A stretch of DNA of 41,799 nucleotides from Bacteroidales bacterium (GTDB lineage: Bacteria; Bacteroidota; Bacteroidia; Bacteroidales; P3): positions 1-41,799 of the forward strand of contig JAISLH010000098.1 in NCBI GenBank assembly GCA_031260565.1, read 5' to 3'. The position numbers were made by a program, and so were the translations under genes. Each line of letters begins with the position of its first letter. The first letter of the stretch is position 1. The notes below the pieces were generated by a model. It had not been told where the DNA came from and did not search any database. It was given only the letters and a program-made list of their open reading frames with translations. This document shows positions 24,301-31,280 of the stretch, one piece after another.

Positions 24301-25844
24301 GCTGTAATGTTTAGTGATGTCTGTTTGCTGTTCGTTAGATCCACCAAAGCGTCTGCAATCAATACAATATCCTTGTCGTCAATATTGAGTTTGGCATCAA
24401 TCTTTCCATTATGTAAATTGCCGTCAAAATTGATTGAATTATAGACATTGCCCTTGATTGTGGCGTAATGCAAATCGGCTAATATGTTTGCGGTCATATT
24501 ATTCTTAAAGTCAGTGCCGATAAGTGTTACTTTGGCGTTCAGGTCTGTCGTTCCAACAATATCGTTACCCAAAGCCTGACCGAGATTGAAGGCAAGAGTA
24601 TTCAGTTCCGCCGCATAATTCGTCTGCTTTGTTATCTCATCATATTGACCTCTTGCAACCAAATCCAAACTCCCCACTTCAGAAGTAAGAACTGCCATAG
24701 CGTCAAAGTCTTTGAACGTTCCCGTTACGTTGGTATTGCAAGAAAATTGACCAATATTTGCCAATAGTTCCGGCAACTTTATCTTTTCACCGATCTTTCC
24801 CAAAGAAAAATTGCTCACATCTTGGTAAGACGATGACAAATCACTGACCGATAAATCAAAATAGGTGTTTTCTATATTCGGCAAGCCTCTTATCAAACCC
24901 TCAACAGCTATATGAGTGTTTTTGGTTCTTATATCCAAGTCTTTGATGTTCATATTGGCTGTCGTACCCTTCACCTTGCCACTGACAAAGAAACTTTCCG
25001 TGAAGCCTTCCATTGCTGCTGCCCAATATGTTGCGTCTTGCCCTCCAAGCAAAGTACGTTCTTTAAGCACAACGTCCATATCCACGCTATCCATATAGTA
25101 CTTGTATGTCTTCCAATCAGTGGCTTGTAGCTTGCAATCGGCGTAAATCTTGGAATAAGGCGTGATTAGAGACAAATCTTGTATTGAAATAAGCGAAGGA
25201 GAGGCTATAACTTTCCCTTGCAAGTTGCTTAACACAAAGCCCGAACGCTCTTTTGCCTCAAAATGCTCAATGTCGCACAAAATGCTATCCTTTATTACCT
25301 TAATGTTGCTTATCTCCGCATTGACGTTCGTGTATTTCTCATATCTTGGATTAACCAAGCCATCTTTCAAATCATCATCTGCATCAGTTACATCTAATAA
25401 AAAATTAACGTTGTGCATAGATAAATGTCGCACTCTGACCACAAAAGGCTTCTTATCTTTCTTTTTTTTCTCTTTATTGGACTTAAAATAATCTATGATG
25501 AAAGAAAAGTTGAGTTTTCCGTCCTCTTTGGCAAGGTTAAAGGTTATGTCATTAACATTGACGTTGTTTATATTCAAGCCGTTGTGGAAAGGAAAGAAGT
25601 CAAATGAAACACGTATGGAATTGGCGGCAATAATCGTGTCTCCCTTTTGGTCTTCCAAATAAACATCATAGACCTTTACGCCACGGAAAATGTCTATGGA
25701 AAGGGCAGAAATACGTACCTCTGTCTTCCATTGTTTGGAGAAAAACTCGGAAGCTATATTGGCTATCATTGTTTGAAACAAGGACGTATTGAGTAACGCA
25801 ATAAGCAGATACACAAAGACAGCAATGCTCAGCAAAGACTTCAT
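21366..25844 (-). CDS. tamB: TamB-type translocation and assembly module protein
   Basis: 1492 residues from the ATG at 25844. Upstream in-frame codons to 25928 are crossed by the -7 box at 25908, so they are unlikely to be translated, though a GTG at 25904 cannot be fully excluded. An N-terminal membrane anchor (LLSIAVFVYLLIALL) is followed by a very long beta-rich body with many ITGNLFVKDGSMKIDML-like repeats, as in the AsmA/TamB lipid-transport superfamily, and the DUF490 C-terminus: GQIRMYGKVDIDNGNF, NFVLQKGGSIQFVGGSPSEAQVDIKAIY, LTGSLTDPQPAFDVQLPN. Function: bridging inner and outer membranes in phospholipid transport and outer-membrane protein assembly. No Omp85 partner is adjacent. Confidence 0.92.
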   Translation of the reverse strand: MKSLLSIAVFVYLLIALLNTSLFQTMIANIASEFFSKQWKTEVRISALSIDIFRGVKVYDVYLEDQKGDTIIAANSIRVSFDFFPFHNGLNINNVNVNDITFNLAKEDGKLNFSFIIDYFKSNKEKKKKDKKPFVVRVRHLSMHNVNFLLDVTDADDDLKDGLVNPRYEKYTNVNAEISNIKVIKDSILCDIEHFEAKERSGFVLSNLQGKVIASPSLISIQDLSLITPYSKIYADCKLQATDWKTYKYYMDSVDMDVVLKERTLLGGQDATYWAAAMEGFTESFFVSGKVKGTTANMNIKDLDIRTKNTHIAVEGLIRGLPNIENTYFDLSVSDLSSSYQDVSNFSLGKIGEKIKLPELLANIGQFSCNTNVTGTFKDFDAMAVLTSEVGSLDLVARGQYDEITKQTNYAAELNTLAFNLGQALGNDIVGTTDLNAKVTLIGTDFKNNMTANILADLHYATIKGNVYNSINFDGNLHNGKIDAKLNIDDKDIVLIADALVDLTNSKQTSLNITADIKNANVAKVNFFQFSDTNAIVSAKITADVKSMDMKNLNATADISNFEVKNTKKDFTINNLHLSIVPVDSLIKRLTIVSEVLDFNLNGRFELNEIGQDFANVINNYLPDLNDQNEKASNSKDTLQPSVIKSNITFNAKLKNITPLLNLFVPQIELNDIAGITGLLNDEDKLQLNFTSHKLKYSTIRLDNLSVDCKDNKGALDINIMANRCFLTDSLYMPAINGNIKANKQKLDMALLFVDKANDPNQLQGQLNMGIFIDGKNMHGGFSDSYLQVLNRKIDINNNNLISYNGETLSLLNFLLSEDKEKILVEGDISKSFSDVLKVKFDNVDISLLNPFLKEAQTTLGGKLNESVSVKALLDKPVFSSSLRIDDLTVNDIALGYAWLNVSNTYNSDKLYADIKLLKQDSIQNMPLSLKGYITPVQKNDNKDSSDFILDLSLGFKDFNIGFIKNYLASFSSQFNGHLFADNIKIAGSLKEPKITGNLFVKDGSMKIDMLNTTYFFNDTIRLSNNTFAFKNFLFYDEQQSRVVLNGAINHTAFKDYDIHLNALADKIKILNTKASASTKYYGTAYASATAKLDGNLNQMNIDIQAKTERGTILTVPVSSKTSAKENSFITIVSNTSNDTIAKSSIDDKAIKMNIAMDLHVTPDAQINVPMDFKEITGSLSASPSGDLKIDLDGNGQIRMYGKVDIDNGNFNMGLLSAVERNFVLQKGGSIQFVGGSPSEAQVDIKAIYKTKASLAMLGKEYETRKADVDCIVKLTGSLTDPQPAFDVQLPNTDQQTTDQLFNTLNIDKNNGESMFMQVAYLMISGGFYSDVGNYANNFSESYLENSAFDALLSQVNNKISDILDLSFTSGIEMNKDDLSGNRFNAGVSKSFGKWSINLSSSFNTNNQQAEESNISTLGTFEGSVEYHISDNFLFHGYNKSNKDDFEKATMSPYTQGVGLQYRKQYRKFSDIFKRKNKNKPQSRTDTINDKQ

Positions 25845-25907
25845 TACAATCTTTGCAGCCTTACTTTTAAAGAACTTATTGTTTAAAACCTTGCCCTTAT
25901 TCACCCT

Positions 25908-25917
25908 GCAAAAATAC
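25908..25917 (-). promoter_or_regulatory. -7 box TATTTTTGCA for tamB
   Basis: Minus-strand box; predicted start near 25901 gives a leader of about 57 nt to the 25844 ATG. Confidence 0.6.
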
Positions 25918-25940
25918 AAAAATTTCACAACAGTTATCTC

Positions 25941-26016
25941 AAACGCTACTTCATTTTCCTAAAGCGGCGTTTCGTGACGCTGAAACGCCACTTTAGCGTC
26001 ACGAAACGCCGTTTTA
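25941..26016. repeat. AAACGCC-word array between tamB and mltD-like gene
   Basis: Words at 25941 (forward, degenerate), 25960 (reversed), 25983 and 26004 (forward, 21 bp apart), plus a degenerate reversed word at 26055. Positions 25959-25981 pair with 25994-26016 as a 23-bp stem with a single G-T pair around a 12-nt loop made mainly of the third word. Linkers GTGACGC and TTTTCC are the same as at other sites. Here the array lies between divergent promoters, so a pure terminator role does not fit. Confidence 0.85.
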
Positions 26017-26079
26017 GAAAATTGAAGGTAATAATTAGAAAATTTTAACGTTATTAAAGCGGTGTAAAAGATTTTTTTG

Positions 26080-26089
26080 TACCTTTACA
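26080..26089 (+). promoter_or_regulatory. -7 box TACCTTTACA for the mltD-like gene
   Basis: Box 28 bp upstream of the start codon; one base off the common TTTGCA form. Confidence 0.5.
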
Positions 26090-26116
26090 CCCTTATTTTA
26101 CTATAATTTTTACGAG

Positions 26117-27667
26117 ATGAAGAGATATAACTTACTTATTTTAACCCTTTTAATCACCATTCCAATCTTTGCCAAAGCTCAGATAGTCGAAACCGATGAT
26201 GTCATCACCAACTTTGAAACAAACTACGATAGCCTGCTTAATTCATTTCAAATTCGACAAAACACAAACCTTATCAACAAAATATATCATAGCCCCAATG
26301 TGTCGCACAATGCTCTGAAGGCTTCGCAGACCGAAGACAGCGTTTTGGCAAGGCGACTGAGGGCAATCCCTTCTGAAATAACGCTTTCCTACAATCCAAA
26401 AGTGCGAAACTACATTGAAACTTACGTAGATAAAATGCCGAGTAAAGTTTCTGTTATGTTAGGTTTGAGCAAGTACTATTTCCCTATTTTTGAAGCCATT
26501 TTGGACAAATACGGAGTTCCTACCGAGCTAAAATATCTTGTCATCATTGAGTCCGCTCTTAATCCTAACGCAGTATCACGGCGAGGGGCAACAGGTTTAT
26601 GGCAGTTTATGTATGCTACTGCAAGCCCTTTGGATTTGCGAATGAACTCTGTGATTGACGAACGTAAAGACCCAATAAAATCAACAGAGGCAGCGGCTAA
26701 ATACCTGAAATCTTTGTACCGCATTTATAACGACTGGACGTTGGCTTTGGCTGCCTACAACTGCGGACCGGGCAATGTCAATAAGGCTCTACGGCGTTCC
26801 AATGGCAGGGATTTTTGGTCTATTTACGACTATCTGCCTCGCGAAACACGGGGATACGTCCCTGCTTTCATAGGAGCTGCTTACGCTTTCAACTATTACC
26901 GAGAGCATGGCATAGAGGCTTATGACGTCTCTCAGCCTGTTGCTGCCGACACGGTAACTGTTACAACTGACATACATTTTGGGCAGGTTGCCTCTGTCAT
27001 GGGCATAGAGTATGATATGCTTAAAGAGCTAAATCCGCAGTATAAGAAGTTTATGATACCCGGTTCAAATGATAACTACACCATAAAGCTACCTACACAT
27101 CTTATTTGTAACTATATAACGCTTGAAGACTCTATTGCCAGCTTTGAAAAGGAGAAGTATTTCTCGGATAAGAACTCTGTGATAGACTTGGACGGCAATT
27201 CAACGGTGGCTTATAAAGAGAAGTTAGTCTATCATAAAGTAAGGAAGAATGAAACTTGGACTTCGGTAGCCAAACGCTATGGAGTAGGCGTTAATGAGTT
27301 GAAGACGTGGAATCCAAAGTCTGCAAAAAAGAAAGCATTGGCTGTTGGAGCAAGTTTAGCCGTTAAACAAAAAGTAGCAGTCAAGGTAGAAAAGCCTCAG
27401 GATGCAGACACTAACACAACAACAACACCTTTCGTTTCGCCGACAGAGACATTGCAGATAGAAAATGACCAAATCGTTACCTCAACAATACCAGCTGAGA
27501 GCACACAGCAAACACAATCTGTCGTAAAACATACCGTTCGCAAAGGGGACACAATTTATAACATCTCCAAAAAGTACAACGTTTCCACCAATCAAATCCT
27601 TACCCTCAACAAACTAAGCGAAAAAAATCCTATAATCCGTATTGGTCAGGTGCTACGAGTAAAGTAG
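26117..27667 (+). CDS. MltD-like lytic transglycosylase with two LysM domains
   Basis: 516 residues with a signal peptide (residues 1-21, ending AKAQ). The SLT domain spans about residues 115-250: LVIIESALNPNAVSRRGATGLWQFM contains the catalytic glutamate, with AAKYLKSLY and WTLALAAYNCGPGNVNKALRR following. C-terminal LysM repeats at about 373-420 (YHKVRKNETWTSVAKRYGV) and 471-515 (KHTVRKGDTIYNISKKYNV) bind glycan, joined by a T/P-rich linker. It cleaves peptidoglycan glycan strands to 1,6-anhydroMurNAc ends. The stop codon directly abuts a possible remnant of an opposite-strand gene. Confidence 0.92.
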   Translation: MKRYNLLILTLLITIPIFAKAQIVETDDVITNFETNYDSLLNSFQIRQNTNLINKIYHSPNVSHNALKASQTEDSVLARRLRAIPSEITLSYNPKVRNYIETYVDKMPSKVSVMLGLSKYYFPIFEAILDKYGVPTELKYLVIIESALNPNAVSRRGATGLWQFMYATASPLDLRMNSVIDERKDPIKSTEAAAKYLKSLYRIYNDWTLALAAYNCGPGNVNKALRRSNGRDFWSIYDYLPRETRGYVPAFIGAAYAFNYYREHGIEAYDVSQPVAADTVTVTTDIHFGQVASVMGIEYDMLKELNPQYKKFMIPGSNDNYTIKLPTHLICNYITLEDSIASFEKEKYFSDKNSVIDLDGNSTVAYKEKLVYHKVRKNETWTSVAKRYGVGVNELKTWNPKSAKKKALAVGASLAVKQKVAVKVEKPQDADTNTTTTPFVSPTETLQIENDQIVTSTIPAESTQQTQSVVKHTVRKGDTIYNISKKYNVSTNQILTLNKLSEKNPIIRIGQVLRVK

Positions 27668-27693
27668 TTGCCGATAAGTATTATTCTGTTCAT
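27667..27693 (-). pseudogene. Possible 5' remnant of an AbiH-type gene
   Basis: Minus-strand ATG at 27693 reads MNRIILIGN, the typical beginning of Bacteroidota AbiH-family abortive-infection proteins (which continue GFD). Similarity stops at codon nine, whose last base is the final G of the mltD-like stop codon; the frame then continues YFTRST and stops. A minus-strand -7 box TATCTTTGCG lies at 27715-27724 at proper distance. Nine residues are few, so chance remains possible. Confidence 0.35.
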
Positions 27694-27758
27694 CTTTTTC
27701 TTGTTTTAGCAGTCCGCAAAGATAGAAAAACTTTTCAAAACCAACAATCATTTCATCC

Positions 27759-28027
27759 AAACGCCACTTTAATTTACTCAAACGCTGTTTTATTTTCACC
27801 AAACGCCACTTAAAATATATTTGATGTACATCTTATTTTCTTTTGATGTACATCTTATTTTCTTTTGATGTACGTCTAAATTATTTTTGATGTACATCTA
27901 AATTATTTTTGATGTACGTCTAATTTATTTTTGATGTACATCAAACCAAAATGAAACGCCACTTCAGCAAAATGAAACACCATTTCAGCAAAATAAAAAG
28001 GTGTTTGGATAAATTAAAGTGGCGTTT
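27759..28027. repeat. Composite phased array: AAACGCC words around six GATGTACATC palindromes
   Basis: Thirteen units in about 270 bp. Forward AAACGCC-type words start at 27759, 27780 and 27801 (21-bp steps). Six GATGTAC(A/G)TC palindromes start at 27823, 27845, 27867, 27889, 27911 and 27933 (exact 22-bp steps). Forward words follow at 27954 and 27975 (21 bp), then reversed words at about 27995 and 28016. The two ends are inverted copies (AAACGCCACTTTAATTTA at the left pairs with the last unit), so the whole element could fold into one large stem with the palindromes inside. It lies between the mltD-like gene and the outer-membrane protein gene and contains no open reading frame. Confidence 0.9.
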
Positions 28028-28071
28028 TGTGAAAAAAAAAGGCAAAAAAGTTTGCTTTTAAAAAAAATTTG

Positions 28072-28183
28072 TATCTTTGCAGCGTCTTTTCATTTGAAAA
28101 GATATGTGTTTCTCCCACACAGAACAATAAAAATGAATAATGCAGAGCGGGGAGAGCCTGCTATAATTAAATACTAATTATAT
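28072..28183 (+). promoter_or_regulatory. Promoter and structured leader of the outer-membrane protein gene
   Basis: -7 box TATCTTTGCA at 28072-28081 with TTG at 28052-28054. The leader of roughly 95 nt is long for this genome and can form small hairpins: CTTTTCA/TGAAAAG just after the start, a GTGT...ACAC hairpin, and GCAG-GC/GC-CTGC around GGGGAGA near 28143-28160. It may control stability or translation; no known riboswitch is recognised. Confidence 0.5.
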
Positions 28184-28858
28184 ATGAAAAAAGTATTTAC
28201 GTTTGTAGCAATCATGACAGTTGCTACTTTGGGTTTCTCACAGTCAAAATTCTTCTTCGGAGGAGATTTATCTTTTGGAAGCAATTCTGCTTCTACAACG
28301 CAAACGGCGGGCGGACAGTCTCAAACCTTTGACATTCCTGCCTCAACAAATTTCGGCATTGACTTGTCTGCAAATTATTTGGTAACAAAGAATTTTGCAG
28401 TTGGTCTGGGTATTGGTTATGGCACGCAGAAAGATTTTGCTGGCTTTGGCGGACTAAACAATGATGTTGAGCTTTACAACAAACAGGGTGTATTCTCTAT
28501 CATTCCTCAAGTTCATTACTTCTGTCCGTTGTCAGACAATTTCAGTTATGCACCGGGCTTGTACATTGCTTTAGGCTTTGGTTCTGCAGACTATGAGAGT
28601 TACAATATTGTACCACCTGCTGGAATTGTAACTGCAACTGCTGACATCTTTGCTTTTGGTGTTGAGCTTAGACCATTGAGTTTTGACTTCAAACCAACAG
28701 ACCACATTGCTATCAACTTCTCTGCTGGTTCTTTGTCTTACACGACAGTGAAAGTAACTGAAGAACCTGTAACTGGAATGGAGATTGTAACTAAGCAAAA
28801 CAGCTTTAACTTAGACCTTAACTTAGGATTTACACTTGGCTTCCGCTACTTCTTATAG
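28184..28858 (+). CDS. Small outer-membrane beta-barrel protein
   Basis: 224 residues with a clear signal peptide (residues 1-19, ending LGFSQ). Alternating hydrophobic strands rich in glycine and aromatic residues and a C-terminal aromatic end (TLGFRYFL) indicate an eight-stranded OmpA/OmpW-like barrel of the PorT/outer-membrane beta-barrel group. Strands such as FGIDLSANYLVTKNFAVGLGIGYG and FAFGVELRPLSFDF are typical. Specific role unknown. It is a single-gene unit with its own strong promoter, structured leader and hairpin terminator. Confidence 0.85.
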   Translation: MKKVFTFVAIMTVATLGFSQSKFFFGGDLSFGSNSASTTQTAGGQSQTFDIPASTNFGIDLSANYLVTKNFAVGLGIGYGTQKDFAGFGGLNNDVELYNKQGVFSIIPQVHYFCPLSDNFSYAPGLYIALGFGSADYESYNIVPPAGIVTATADIFAFGVELRPLSFDFKPTDHIAINFSAGSLSYTTVKVTEEPVTGMEIVTKQNSFNLDLNLGFTLGFRYFL

Positions 28859-28887
28859 TGGATAAATTACATTTGTGAGAAACAGGG

Positions 28888-28924
28888 AAAGACCGATTTT
28901 GAGAAATTGGTCTTTCTTTTTTTT
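28888..28924 (+). terminator. Rho-independent terminator
   Basis: AAAGACCGATTT-TGAG-AAATTGGTCTTT hairpin (12-bp stem, one G-T pair, 4-nt loop) followed by CTTTTTTTT, 29 bp after the stop codon of the outer-membrane protein gene. Confidence 0.85.
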
Positions 28925-29070
28925 GTTTCTTGGGTTGTGGTTGAGCAATGTAACGTTTGGATAAGACAGATAAGGGTTAGCGAGGGGTTAAGTAAAGCAG
29001 GAAAGTAATCTTTGCAAGAAATATATAAATGAAATTTATGTATAATTGTTTGTATTTGGAAAAAAATTTG

Positions 29071-29080
29071 TACCTTTGCA
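29071..29080 (+). promoter_or_regulatory. -7 box TACCTTTGCA for rubrerythrin
   Basis: Perfect box; implies a leader of about 28 nt. Confidence 0.7.
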
Positions 29081-29113
29081 GCGTTATATATTTTATAAAC
29101 CTATTAAAACAAA

Positions 29114-29692
29114 ATGTTTATGAGCATTAAAGGAACAAAAACAGAAAAGAACCTCCTGACAGCTTTCGCAGGAGAGTCGCAAGCAAGAAACCGTTATACG
29201 TTTTTTGCTTCAAAAGCAAAGAAAGAAGGCTACGAACAAATTGCAGCCATTTTTGAACAAACTGCATCACAAGAAAAAGAGCATGCAGAAGTGTTATTCA
29301 AATATCTTGAAGGCGGAGCAGTAGAAATAACAGGGTCTTTCCCTGCTGGTGTCATTGGTACAACAGAAGAAAATCTTATTGCTGCTGCTGCAGGTGAAAA
29401 TGAGGAATGGACAGAGATGTATCCAGAGTTTGCAAAAATTGCAGACGAAGAAGGTTTCACTGCCATTGCTGCTAATCTTCGCTTGATTGCCAGTGTTGAA
29501 TTGGAGCATGAGAAACGCTATTTGAAACTTGCGGAAAACATTCGTAAGGATAAGGTCTTCAAAGGCGAGGAAGAGAAAGTTTGGGTTTGCCGTAACTGCG
29601 GTTATCACCACAAAGGCAAGAACGCTCCTGAGCTATGCCCTTGCTGTAAGCACGCTAAGGCTTACTTTGAGTTAGCAGAAGAGAACTATTAA
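29114..29692 (+). CDS. rbr: Rubrerythrin
   Basis: 192 residues. The N-terminal ferritin-like four-helix domain carries the diiron ligands in AFAGESQARNRY, QEKEHAEV, ENEEW and ELEHEKRY; the C-terminal rubredoxin domain carries one iron on CRNCGYHH...CPCCKHAKAYF. It reduces hydrogen peroxide in anaerobes, protecting against oxygen exposure. The family usually begins M(K)SIKGTKTEKNLL, so the ATG at 29120 is an equally good start. It is a monocistronic unit with its own promoter and a terminator 60 bp downstream. Confidence 0.96.
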   Translation: MFMSIKGTKTEKNLLTAFAGESQARNRYTFFASKAKKEGYEQIAAIFEQTASQEKEHAEVLFKYLEGGAVEITGSFPAGVIGTTEENLIAAAAGENEEWTEMYPEFAKIADEEGFTAIAANLRLIASVELEHEKRYLKLAENIRKDKVFKGEEEKVWVCRNCGYHHKGKNAPELCPCCKHAKAYFELAEENY

Positions 29693-29753
29693 GAAGGTTT
29701 TCAATCACGAAACGATGTTGTTATACAATAAAAGTCGTTTCATTTTCGTTAAG

Positions 29754-29790
29754 ACTTCGCTTTACGCTTGTAGGGCGAAGTTTTATTTTG
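29754..29790 (+). terminator. Terminator hairpin after rubrerythrin
   Basis: ACTTCGC/GCGAAGT stem with a 14-nt loop followed by TTTTATTTT. Confidence 0.65.
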
Positions 29791-29813
29791 TGGTTTCAAA
29801 AGACTGTTAAACG

Positions 29814-30998
29814 ATGTCGGAATTGGTAAATAATATAAAAGTCTTCAGTTTGTCGGAGGTAACGAAAAGCGTTGAGAAAATGGTTTCTGAGCGTTATCGG
29901 TCTTCGTTTTGGGTCAAGGCAGAGATGATAAAACTCAATCTTTACACGGCTTCCGGTCATGCTTATCCCGATTTGGTGGAGAAAAAGGACGGACGAATCG
30001 TAGCTCAGTTGAGGGCAATTATATGGAAGAACGATTTTGAACGCTCTAACAAGATTTTTCAACAGGTAACTAAAGAACCTTTGAAAGATGGCATAACAAT
30101 AATGTTTCAAGCTCGCATTACGTACAGCTCTGTTTATGGTTTAAGTCTGCAAATCATTGACATAAATCCCTCTTTCTCTCTTGGCGAATTGGAAATAGAG
30201 CGTCAGCAGACCATAGAACGCTTAAAGGCAGAAGGTATTTTTGATATGAATAAGGGCTTGCCTTTCCCCATTGTGCCAAAGCGGCTGGCGTTGATTTCGG
30301 TTGCAACAAGCAAGGGCTTCTCCGACTTTAATCAGGTGATAGAAACCAACCCTGCCCATTATAAGGTCTTCACTTATCTTTTCCCTTCTTTGTTGCAGGG
30401 TGATAATGCGGTGGAGACGATGATTGAAGCCTTGAATAGCATTAGTGCGGTGAGGGATAGCTTTGATGCTGTGCTGATTATACGTGGCGGAGGTGGCGAT
30501 ATAGGGCTTTCGTGTTACAATAACTATGAGCTTTGCCGTGCCATAGCCCAATTTCCGTTGCCTGTGCTGACGGGCATTGGTCATTCTACAAACGAAACCG
30601 TTGCCGAAATGGTTGCCTTTCGCAATGCCATAACGCCAACAGAACTTGCCGACTTTGTGCTTGGCTGTTTTGAGAACTTCAATGACGATGTGGTTAGTTT
30701 GCAAAGGACTTTGATAGATTTTGTTTCCGATTGCATACAAACGCAACGCCTGAGGATAGCCTCCTTGCAGCAACACCTTATCCTTAGGGCAAAGAACAAG
30801 ATAGCCAAAGAGCAGGATAACCTTAATATAACCGACAAATACCTTACTCTTTTAAACCCTGACAATCTTTTAAGCAAAGGCTATAGCATTACAACGCTGA
30901 ACGGTATGCTCATAAAGAGCGTTAGCGATATACAGAATGGTGATTTGATAGAGACAAAACTGAGTAACGGAACGATAAAATCAAGAGTAACGGATTAG
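29814..30998 (+). CDS. xseA: Exodeoxyribonuclease VII large subunit
   Basis: 394 residues. N-terminal OB-fold (FWVKAEMIKLNLYTASGHAYPDL) and the catalytic region with PKRLALISVATSKGFSDFNQVI, LIIRGGGGDIGLSCYNNYELCRAIAQFPLPVLTGIGHSTNETVAEMVA, followed by a coiled coil and a C-terminal SKGYSITTLNG segment. Exo VII degrades single-stranded DNA processively from both ends in repair. It is about 50 residues shorter than the E. coli protein, mostly in the coiled coil, as is usual in this phylum. Followed by xseB and lptD. Confidence 0.93.
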   Translation: MSELVNNIKVFSLSEVTKSVEKMVSERYRSSFWVKAEMIKLNLYTASGHAYPDLVEKKDGRIVAQLRAIIWKNDFERSNKIFQQVTKEPLKDGITIMFQARITYSSVYGLSLQIIDINPSFSLGELEIERQQTIERLKAEGIFDMNKGLPFPIVPKRLALISVATSKGFSDFNQVIETNPAHYKVFTYLFPSLLQGDNAVETMIEALNSISAVRDSFDAVLIIRGGGGDIGLSCYNNYELCRAIAQFPLPVLTGIGHSTNETVAEMVAFRNAITPTELADFVLGCFENFNDDVVSLQRTLIDFVSDCIQTQRLRIASLQQHLILRAKNKIAKEQDNLNITDKYLTLLNPDNLLSKGYSITTLNGMLIKSVSDIQNGDLIETKLSNGTIKSRVTD

Positions 30999-31024
30999 CA
31001 AGTGCGTAAATGATAGAAAATTAC

Positions 31025-31034
31025 TACCTTTGCC
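31025..31034 (+). promoter_or_regulatory. -7 box TACCTTTGCC for xseB-lptD
   Basis: Lies across an upstream in-frame ATG at 31030 and therefore indicates the ATG at 31054 as the xseB start. Confidence 0.6.
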
Positions 31035-31053
31035 GCTTGAAAATATTAGAGAT

Positions 31054-31269
31054 ATGGAAGAGAAATTAACTTATAGTGAAGCCTTCGGTGAATTGAAAGA
31101 GCTGGTTGATACGTTGGAGGGTAGTGATGTAGCGATTGACGAACTTGCGGTGAAGATTAAGCGAGCGGAGGTGTTGATTGGTATTTGCAAGGCGAAACTT
31201 TTGGAGACTGAACAGCAAAGTCAGCAGATTTTTGACAAACTTGAACAGCAGCCAGAAGACGAAAAATAA
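31054..31269 (+). CDS. xseB: Exodeoxyribonuclease VII small subunit
   Basis: 71 residues starting MEEKLTYSEAFGELKELVDTLEGSDVAIDELAVKIKRAEVLI, the usual helical XseB core that packs on the XseA coiled coil. Family length is 60-85. The start is set by the promoter box that overlaps the alternative upstream ATG. It follows xseA by 55 bp and precedes lptD by 11 bp. Confidence 0.9.
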   Translation: MEEKLTYSEAFGELKELVDTLEGSDVAIDELAVKIKRAEVLIGICKAKLLETEQQSQQIFDKLEQQPEDEK

Positions 31270-31280
31270 GAATAAAGAAC

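Noticed and set aside
30222-30776. 184-codon minus-strand frame inside xseA
   Set aside because: Shadow of the well-supported xseA coding sequence; rich in H, R and Q with no recognisable motif.
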